The position numbers were made by a program, and so were the translations under genes. This document shows, piece by piece, positions 1-5,092 of a DNA stretch of 5,463 bases (positions are counted from its first letter, which is position 1; each line of letters opens with the position of its first letter). Under the pieces are notes generated by a model. That model was not told the origin of the DNA and searched no databases. It was given only the letters and a program-made list of their open reading frames with translations. The stretch is from Globobulimina sp. Taxonomy: Eukaryota > Foraminifera > Rotaliida. The stretch covers positions 1-5,463 of the forward strand of contig PIVH01000556.1 of the NCBI GenBank assembly GCA_003354225.1, given 5' to 3'.

Positions 1-2
1 CA

Positions 3-1313
3 ACGACTTATGTGCCAACGACATCTGCGCCAACCACTGAAAATCCAACATCCGCTGCGCCGACAACCGCAAATCCAACATATGTGCCAACCAGAAATCC
101 AATAACATTTATCCCAACAAACAATCCAATACCGGCTCCAACAGATGCTCCAACAACATCTGTGCCAACCACATCTGTGCCAACAACATCTGTGCCAACA
201 ACATCTATGCCAACGACATCTGCGCCAACATCCGCTGCGCCAACAACATTTACATCAACAACCGCTACGCCAACATCTGAAAATCCAACATTCACACCAA
301 CAACATCTCAGGCAACAACCGCTGCGCCATCAAACACTGAAAATCCATCATCTGCACCAACAACATTCGCTGCGCCGACAACCGCAAATCCAACAACATT
401 TGCACCAACAAGTTATGTACCTACAACAGATCCAACATCTTTACCTACAGCAAGTCAGCCAACACATGTAGCCACAGACAATCCTACCTCAATACCCACA
501 GAAATGACTGTAACACCAGGTTTCCCCACCGAAGCACCCTCAGATGTTTCACTTCAACCTACCATATCACCAACACGCTCACTATCATGGAATACCACAA
601 TATTTCCAACAACATTTCCTCCAAATGTTTCTCCAACAACACAAAATCCGACAACCTCATCACCTTCAACATCGCCAACAAAATGTGAAGATAATGAAAG
701 TTTGCAAAACAATGATTGTACAGATAATGGTTGCATTTCGGAACCGTTTTTAGATTTTATTTTATCATTCAGCGTTTGCAACAAACATCCATTCAATGGG
801 AATAGATATGGTTTATGGAAGGCAATTGTTGACTGTTTGTGTGATTTAGCTGAAAATGGAAAGGATTATACATATCATCTACATGGTGGTACTAATAATA
901 ATTGTGATTTTAATGTGGTAAAATATGGTATGGAGAGTTTAGATGTAACCGAAGCGATATCAGCTGATTGTGATAGTAATGGATATCGATTCCTTTTTGG
1001 GATTGAAGGGTGTGGTGATTGTGTTGAGATTGCCCAAACTGTAAATATGATGAGTAAGATGACACAGATTGAAAGAATTGGTGTGATTTCTGAATGTGCG
1101 AATTGGTTTGCTAAGAAAGCAGACACCATCGGATTTGGGGAGATTGAAGCGTTTAAGTTTAATATCAAAGAAGAACTTGGAACAAAATGTGATATGATGA
1201 CTGCCGGCGTTTATAGTAAATTTTGCAAAACATATATGTTTGCAACAATTAGTATGAGTGTGTTGTTTTGTGTTTTTTTTTGTATAATAGTTATTTCAAT
1301 TCATGTATATTAA
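3..1313 (+). CDS. Pro/Thr-rich stalk surface protein with Cys-rich domain and C-terminal hydrophobic tail (5' partial)
   Basis: The reading frame is open to the left edge (first whole codon at 3, reading T-T-Y-V-P-T-T). The GTG at 12 is an internal Val codon, so the true start lies outside the window. Residue numbers here count from that GTG. Residues 1-224 are a stalk of repeated P-T-T-x-x and N-P-T units, a likely O-glycosylation region. Residues 225-405 form a compact domain with 13 Cys, including C-L-C and C-G-D-C, and look extracellular and disulfide-bonded. N-glycosylation sequons lie near 194, 205 and 228. Residues 408-433 are strongly hydrophobic and end in H-V-Y-stop with no basic cytoplasmic tail. 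This fits either a type I membrane anchor or a GPI-attachment signal. The signal peptide would be upstream and cannot be seen. I do not recognise the Cys-rich domain. A cell-surface or adhesion role is inference from architecture. The gene converges on the minus-strand gene ending at 1553. Confidence 0.85.
   Translation, partial: TTYVPTTSAPTTENPTSAAPTTANPTYVPTRNPITFIPTNNPIPAPTDAPTTSVPTTSVPTTSVPTTSMPTTSAPTSAAPTTFTSTTATPTSENPTFTPTTSQATTAAPSNTENPSSAPTTFAAPTTANPTTFAPTSYVPTTDPTSLPTASQPTHVATDNPTSIPTEMTVTPGFPTEAPSDVSLQPTISPTRSLSWNTTIFPTTFPPNVSPTTQNPTTSSPSTSPTKCEDNESLQNNDCTDNGCISEPFLDFILSFSVCNKHPFNGNRYGLWKAIVDCLCDLAENGKDYTYHLHGGTNNNCDFNVVKYGMESLDVTEAISADCDSNGYRFLFGIEGCGDCVEIAQTVNMMSKMTQIERIGVISECANWFAKKADTIGFGEIEAFKFNIKEELGTKCDMMTAGVYSKFCKTYMFATISMSVLFCVFFCIIVISIHVY
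49..395 (+). repeat. Dispersed 32-base direct repeat within the stalk
   Basis: Bases 49-80 and 364-395 match at 31 of 32 positions. They lie 315 bases apart in the same frame and encode S-A-A-P-T-T-A-N-P-T versus F-A-A-P-T-T-A-N-P-T. The match is much closer than that between ordinary stalk units. This points to a recent segmental duplication or gene conversion inside the stalk, on top of the short tandem array at 150-224. Confidence 0.8.
150..224 (+). repeat. 15-base tandem repeat encoding P-T-T-S-x
   Basis: Five consecutive 15-base units start at 150, 165, 180, 195 and 210. Each begins CCAAC and contains ACATCT, and they differ by only one to three bases. They encode P-T-T-S-V three times, then P-T-T-S-M and P-T-T-S-A. 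The surrounding stalk is built from more diverged versions of the same unit. The unit length is a multiple of three, so gain or loss of copies keeps the frame. Stalk length is therefore likely to vary between strains. Confidence 0.9.
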
Positions 1314-1552
1314 CGATGAGTTCCGAGAGAAACCTGGCACTGTTCAACAATACCAGATTGAAGCCACGCAACTAATTTTTAATTAATAAGGTGATAATTT
1401 ACAGTCATTCAAGAAAAAAAGCAAATAACAATTTTTTATATTTAAATTAATTATTCAAAACAGTATATGTTTTCGGTTATGTTTATCTAAATCCATATGC
1501 ACTTTGTTTATCTGAATCCGTTTTGATAGCTACATCAGATGAATAAATTGTG
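1314..1552. other. AT-rich spacer between convergent genes (3' flanks of both)
   Basis: No coding region is supported between the TAA at 1311-1313 (plus) and the stop of the minus-strand small gene at 1553-1555. Candidate plus-strand poly(A) signals are AATAAG at 1385-1390 and AATAAA at 1542-1547. The first is closer to the stop codon and the second is the canonical form. A 14-base direct repeat, GTTTATCT-R-AATCC, occurs at 1481-1494 and 1506-1519. A 16-base stretch at 1335-1350 is repeated in inverted orientation at 4660-4675. Confidence 0.6.
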
Positions 1553-1783
1553 TCACGGTGATTTTGATTCTTTACTCAATGAAGTATAGGTGTGCTCTGC
1601 CTCTGTTTGATCTGTTGTTGATGGGGAAGTAGCAATGTACCATGCTGGTTCTGTTGCATTTGCGATTGCAAATTCCTTCATCAAATCACCAACAATATCA
1701 TCATCTTTATCCTTGCTATCATTCTTTCTTCGGCTTGTATTTGTTGTGGGTGAATCCGCTGCGGTTTTGCAACAAGAACCCAT
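1553..1783 (-). CDS. Small hydrophilic protein with MGSCC N-terminus, candidate lipid-anchored protein
   Basis: A 76-residue ORF runs from ATG at 1783 to TGA at 1553. It begins M-G-S-C-C-K-T. Gly2 followed by two Cys resembles proteins N-myristoylated on Gly2 and palmitoylated on nearby Cys, which sit on the inner face of a membrane. The residue at position 6 is Lys, whereas the usual preference is Ser/Thr or another small residue, so myristoylation is plausible but not secure. The rest is a basic and acidic stretch (S-R-R-K-N-D, then K-D-K-D-D-D), a central amphipathic segment around residues 30-50 (I-V-G-D-L-M-K-E-F-A-I-A-N-A), and a Ser/Thr/Glu-rich tail. There is no transmembrane segment and no recognised domain. 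It lies 172 bases downstream of, and on the same strand as, the 699-residue membrane protein gene. It is short, so there is some chance it is spurious or one exon of a longer gene. Confidence 0.6.
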   Translation of the reverse strand: MGSCCKTAADSPTTNTSRRKNDSKDKDDDIVGDLMKEFAIANATEPAWYIATSPSTTDQTEAEHTYTSLSKESKSP

Positions 1784-1790
1784 TGTGAAT

Positions 1791-1806
1791 CTAAAAATGC
1801 AAAAAA
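1791..1806 (-). promoter_or_regulatory. Splice-acceptor-like tract before the MGSCC gene
   Basis: On the minus strand a T-rich run ends in TTTTTAG, with AG at 1792-1791, seven bases before the ATG at 1783. A branch-point-like TACTGAAC lies just upstream, at 1820-1813. It could be the acceptor of a 5' UTR intron or of spliced-leader trans-splicing, or it could be chance in AT-rich DNA. Confidence 0.35.
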
Positions 1807-1821
1807 CAGTAGTTCAGTACA

Positions 1822-1827
1822 TTTATT
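1822..1827 (-). terminator. Candidate poly(A) signal of the 699-residue membrane protein gene
   Basis: AATAAA reads on the minus strand, about 130 bases past the TAA of the 699-residue gene and only 38 bases before the ATG of the small MGSCC gene. If it is used, the 3' end of one transcript almost abuts the start of the next. In AT-rich DNA this hexamer can also occur by chance. Confidence 0.4.
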
Positions 1828-1955
1828 TTCCTTTTCCGTCCAGAAAATTATAAATATATGAAAAATAATAATAATTTTGATAGAAAGTACAATGAAAAAC
1901 AAATTTAAAATATGATATCCAAACAATTTATAAAAATATAATAAAAAAATTAAAT

Positions 1956-4055
1956 TTAGGTAGGTGTAGAGGATGGCGTAGATTTATTGTCATTGTTATT
2001 TGTAATTTGTGATAATTGCATTTGCTTAACTTTTGTGTTGCAATTGCCCTCATTTCCATCTATCCATCGGATATATGGTGATTTTGCTATAATATCAGAT
2101 CTATCTTTATTAATAATAGTATACGTTGCCTGTTTCAGCATAAATAATGCAACAATCCTCCAACTCGATGCATATAACGAATTAACAGAAACACTGAACC
2201 CAAATTCCTTTGAGATGTGGATAATACTCAAATCATCCTCATTCCATAAGGTTAGACTTGCCGTTATTGCTCTGGCTGTCACTCCCAGCGAAACAATAAT
2301 AGCAGCTGCCATTTTAAATGATTTTTTAAATTCCATTGTATCGATCACAGAGAAAGCAATGGTTAACAAAGTATTATACAATAAAAATATAACATCACTT
2401 ACCATCCAACCAACACGTATGGCCATACTCGAATAAGTGCTGTAATCTCGCAAATACATTCCACATAAAATCGCAATTATTGTATATAACACTTTGATCC
2501 AAAACGAAAATGTCTGAACAATTATTTTCAACCCATTAATATCCGCAGTGGCCGTCATTAATAAACATGCGAATGTCGACAATATGCATAGCAAAACAGT
2601 TGGTATCAATGTAATATTACCCGTCAATATGCCCGTGTCAATAGTCACAAATCCAATGGTCATTATCGTAGCATAGGCCACAAACCATCCACTATATACA
2701 AACTGTCTTACTTTAACACCAAGTTTAGGCCCAAAACATTTCCATAAAATCGTGTCCTTAAAATTAAATTTGTAGGTAAGCGTTGGCAAAGAATCCGCCA
2801 TATTATCTACATTAGCTTTGTCAGTGAATGCTAACGTTGCTAATAAGTCACTGTTTAACAATTCATATATTTGTGATAATTGTGCTGATGTCAACAAGTC
2901 TGCAACAGACAAATAATTGTTTAACAACACCTTAATTCCACCAATTATAGTCAAAAATTGTTGTATTGTATGCACGTCATTGATGTCAGTAAGTTTATTG
3001 GAGTTAATTTGCAATGAAATCTTGGACACTAAAGATTTCAAAGTATGAGTTTCATGATGCCATTCGATATACGGCGAGTATTGGATTAAAGAGCAACGTT
3101 GCTTCCATAAAATTGAATAAATGTTTTGCTTCCATAAGAACATGGATACAATGCGCATTGCGTTTGCTTTTATGGATTTCACTGAAATGGCTATACCAGC
3201 GGTTAAATAAATAACTGACTTTCCATCATTATCAGCTGCGTCAAAGGAAAAGAATGTGAATATAATTGCAAATGCACTCATTATCAAAGCTAATGATGTT
3301 CCAACCACCGCTTTGATGAGATTTGATATATGCAAACCATCAAAACACGCTACAAAGACAACATCTAAAACCAATATAATTGCAATTTGCGAATTCCATA
3401 TGAATGCCATAGCTGTTTTGTTATCAGCTTCATATAAATAACAGATAATAACCACAATCATATAAAATATTTGAACCCAGAATTGAAATGATTTACAAAT
3501 ATACGTTTTGAATGCGGTTCGGTTTACAGACATAATCACTAACATAACGTATGGAATTGCCACCATTTCGTACACAATGTTGATTATTAAATATGGATTG
3601 AAATTGAGAGCAAACATACCAACGACAATAAAACCGACAATGTATTTGTTATAGATCAGATTGAATATTTTTGGACCTGTTTTTGTACCAAATACAGAGA
3701 CCAGAAAGTTATTTGTTTTGTCAAATGTTAATGTACATTTTTGTTGTTCCGTAGAGTTTTTGCTGGTTTTATCAAACTCGACGAAGGTTGTTTGTGAGGA
3801 AATGGATAATAAGCTTTCTGTCGTCTGGATTTGAGTTGAATGCAATGCAGTGATTTGTTTAATTTCTTTTTGAGTCAATGATTCAGGAAATAATGAAACA
3901 TAATCATGCAATACAGAGTCAATACCACCAATGACATTAATTATTTTGACTGAATTATCGTCATAGGCGTTTTGTTGGTATTTGGACTGCACAAGTTTAA
4001 GTAATGCATCATTGTTCAATTCCGTTGCTGCAGATCCATGCTCTTCAGTGCGCAT
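1956..4055 (-). CDS. Polytopic membrane protein made of two tandem homologous halves, unrecognised family
   Basis: This is an uninterrupted 699-residue ORF. ATG at 4055 is the first Met after an in-frame TGA at 4088-4086. Two diverged copies of one unit can be aligned by eye. Each has a soluble region starting near I-G-G-I (42 and 371), then F-G-x-K-x-G-x-K (122 and 441), then about five hydrophobic spans. These lie roughly at 138-152, 155-176, 190-208, 216-237 and 246-270, and at 457-475, 480-501, 516-534, 546-569 and 580-602. Each third span is preceded by F-x-F-W (190 and 516). After the spans comes R-I-V-x-x-F (301 and 633), then S-P-Y-I-x-W (327 and 659). The C-terminus is Asn/Ser/Thr/Pro-rich. 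There is no obvious signal peptide, P-loop, catalytic triad or pore signature. Internal duplication is common in transporters and channels, but assigning that function here would be a guess. It shares a long spacer with the divergent gene at 5093. Confidence 0.9.
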   Translation of the reverse strand: MRTEEHGSAATELNNDALLKLVQSKYQQNAYDDNSVKIINVIGGIDSVLHDYVSLFPESLTQKEIKQITALHSTQIQTTESLLSISSQTTFVEFDKTSKNSTEQQKCTLTFDKTNNFLVSVFGTKTGPKIFNLIYNKYIVGFIVVGMFALNFNPYLIINIVYEMVAIPYVMLVIMSVNRTAFKTYICKSFQFWVQIFYMIVVIICYLYEADNKTAMAFIWNSQIAIILVLDVVFVACFDGLHISNLIKAVVGTSLALIMSAFAIIFTFFSFDAADNDGKSVIYLTAGIAISVKSIKANAMRIVSMFLWKQNIYSILWKQRCSLIQYSPYIEWHHETHTLKSLVSKISLQINSNKLTDINDVHTIQQFLTIIGGIKVLLNNYLSVADLLTSAQLSQIYELLNSDLLATLAFTDKANVDNMADSLPTLTYKFNFKDTILWKCFGPKLGVKVRQFVYSGWFVAYATIMTIGFVTIDTGILTGNITLIPTVLLCILSTFACLLMTATADINGLKIIVQTFSFWIKVLYTIIAILCGMYLRDYSTYSSMAIRVGWMVSDVIFLLYNTLLTIAFSVIDTMEFKKSFKMAAAIIVSLGVTARAITASLTLWNEDDLSIIHISKEFGFSVSVNSLYASSWRIVALFMLKQATYTIINKDRSDIIAKSPYIRWIDGNEGNCNTKVKQMQLSQITNNNDNKSTPSSTPT

Positions 4056-4169
4056 TGTCTGTATTATGATCGGGGAAACAAATTGTCAGTAAACACAGTT
4101 GCTCTGAGTTCAGTACAGCACCAATGTACCATACTATATCAAAGATTAGATGCTATTAAAAAAGAGAAA
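4056..4169 (-). promoter_or_regulatory. 5' flank of the 699-residue gene with acceptor-like CAG and shared 11-mer
   Basis: On the minus strand the ATG at 4055 is preceded by CAG at 4061-4059, three bases upstream. Further up are a pyrimidine run TTTGTTTCCCC (4082-4072) and a branch-like TTTACTGAC. The 11-mer TGTACTGAACT at 4117-4107 is identical to one upstream of the small MGSCC gene at 1821-1811. No firm TATA box stands out. The acceptor resemblance is weaker here, because about ten non-pyrimidine bases separate the tract from the AG. Confidence 0.35.
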
Positions 4170-4242
4170 AAAAAGAAGCAATACAGGTGTCTTGGATCAT
4201 CAATCAGACACTGAGATTTTTGTTGCACGGTCTTTGCCGGCT

Positions 4243-4333
4243 GTCATTATGTCTTTCCATAAAGTCATTGTGTCTTTCCACAACGCCAATGTATCTTTCT
4301 ACAATCTGTCATTCTGTCTTTCCAGAATGTCAT
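4243..4333 (+). repeat. Array of about four 21-base tandem repeats in the left half of the inverted repeat
   Basis: Units begin at 4243, 4264, 4285 and 4308, with a partial fifth unit at 4329. Each reads roughly GTCATT-x-TGTCTTTCC followed by five variable bases. The third unit is 23 bases long and more diverged. The right half of the inverted repeat has at most a single related stretch, around 4873-4905. The array therefore probably expanded on one side after the inverted copy formed. Confidence 0.75.
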
Positions 4334-4407
4334 CCCAAAGATGCGATTAATCCTATATTTATATATTGGGAAGTAATCAAGCATCAATAGAAGGTTTTGG
4401 ATCTTTG

Positions 4408-4521
4408 ATGTCAAGAACCAATGCCTGAAAGATTGCGTCCTATATTGCTTCTTGTTTATTCAATACAACAATTAAGCATTTATAAACTGCTACAATTTAA
4501 ACAATCTCACTTTATGGGAGG
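4408..4521 (+). repeat. Left inner arm of the inverted repeat
   Basis: This pairs with 4698-4819. The part next to the core, 4476-4521, is nearly perfect and ends in CTCACTTTATGGGAGG. The outer part, including GTCAAGAA and CAATGCCTGA, is diverged and lacks about eight bases present in the right arm. Confidence 0.8.
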
Positions 4522-4697
4522 TATAGAAAAAAGTAACTGTATATAGTTCCATATAGGCAGTGTAAGAACAAATTATGCGGTGTTTTGTGTAAACGTTTTC
4601 CATGCACTTTTTGACAGAATAACCTGTACGGAAACCAATATTTGTTGATTGTAGATTTTTTGTTGAACAGTGCCACTTTAAAGGCACTTTTTTTTTT
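4522..4697. other. 176-base core of the inverted repeat, ending in hairpin plus T10
   Basis: This is the unique sequence between the inner arms. Near its right end a 6-base stem, AGTGCC (4669-4674) and GGCACT (4683-4688), encloses an 8-base loop and is followed by ten T (4688-4697). The arrangement resembles an RNA polymerase III stop on the plus strand, but no convincing internal A and B boxes were seen. A 71-codon minus-strand ORF spans the core. It starts and stops inside the arms and is not supported as a gene. Confidence 0.5.
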
Positions 4698-4819
4698 CCT
4701 CCCATAAAGTGAGAGTGTTTAAATTGTTGCAGTTTATAAATGCGTAATTGTTGTTTTCAACAAACAAGAAACAAGATAGGAGTTCAGGTCGCAATCTCTC
4801 AGGCATTGATTCTTGACAT
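4698..4819 (-). repeat. Right inner arm of the inverted repeat
   Basis: Read on the minus strand, this matches the left arm at 4408-4521. The 46 bases nearest the core (4698-4743) differ from the left arm at only two positions. Both arms carry an ATGGGAGG pointing into the core. Confidence 0.8.
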
Positions 4820-5070
4820 TGCTCTCTTTGATCCAATTCCTCATTTTCAAATAATGCATACTCGGCACTGTCGTATCTTTAGGAAGCATAGAAAGATACT
4901 GTCATTTAATAATTGATTGATTTGTTTTTAAAAAATACAATATTTTCATGTTGGACAGTTGAAATACGGCATTTAAAGATTCAGTGTCTGATTGGTGATC
5001 ATTCAGAACATACCTGCATTGTTTCTTTTTGGCTATTTTAATATATTATATTATGTTTCTGCAGAAAAAA

Positions 5071-5083
5071 CTTTTTTTTGCAG
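5071..5083 (+). promoter_or_regulatory. Strong splice-acceptor-like tract before the right-edge gene
   Basis: C followed by eight T and then GCAG ends at 5083, nine bases before the ATG at 5093. This is a textbook polypyrimidine tract plus CAG acceptor. It could close a 5' UTR intron, join an upstream coding exon, or receive a spliced leader. No matching donor is obvious nearby. Confidence 0.5.
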
Positions 5084-5092
5084 TCTAAACCA

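Larger units (their letters stand above)
4170..5030. repeat. Large imperfect inverted repeat (foldback or MITE-like) between divergent genes
   Basis: The left half pairs with the reverse complement of the right half in several blocks. Outermost, 4170-4188 matches 5012-5030 at about 17 of 19 positions, and 4195-4214 matches 4981-5000 at 19 of 20. The stretch about 4408-4475 matches about 4744-4819 with small gaps. The innermost block, 4476-4521, matches 4698-4743 at 44 of 46. The intermediate zones (4223-4407 and 4820-4978) do not align convincingly. No transposase is encoded and I could not find a clear target-site duplication. It may be a non-autonomous foldback element, or an inverted duplication of a promoter region now serving the genes on either side. 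I see no supported coding region inside. Confidence 0.75.

Noticed and set aside
8-295. Minus-strand Val/Gly/Asp-rich ORF opposite the Pro/Thr stalk
   Set aside because: It is the antisense shadow of the stalk repeat and its periodicity is explained by that repeat.
1635-1926. ORFs on both strands overlapping the small MGSCC gene and its upstream region
   Set aside because: The plus-strand one is antisense to the small gene. The minus-strand one is mostly Ile/Phe/Lys from AT-rich spacer and lacks a plausible start context.
1987-3441. Plus-strand ORFs of 61-149 codons within 1987-3441
   Set aside because: All are antisense to the 699-residue ORF, whose duplicated motifs prove its frame is the coding one.
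4150-4390. Two overlapping plus-strand ORFs of about 66 codons
   Set aside because: They are translations of the 21-base tandem array and an A-rich run. The 23-base unit breaks the periodicity in any one frame.
4490-4705. 71-codon minus-strand ORF across the inverted-repeat core
   Set aside because: Its start and stop both lie in the repeat arms, its Lys run comes from the T10 tract, and it shows no domain or compositional sign of a real protein.
4781-4789. Possible polymerase III B box (GTTCAGGTC-like) in the right arm
   Set aside because: It departs from the consensus at an important position, has no matching A box at a suitable distance, and no tRNA-like fold is seen.
4873-4899. 8-base perfect stem GTATCTTT / AAAGATAC with an 11-base loop
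   Set aside because: Short AT-rich hairpins are expected in such DNA, and nothing around it, such as a T run or a gene end, gives it a role.
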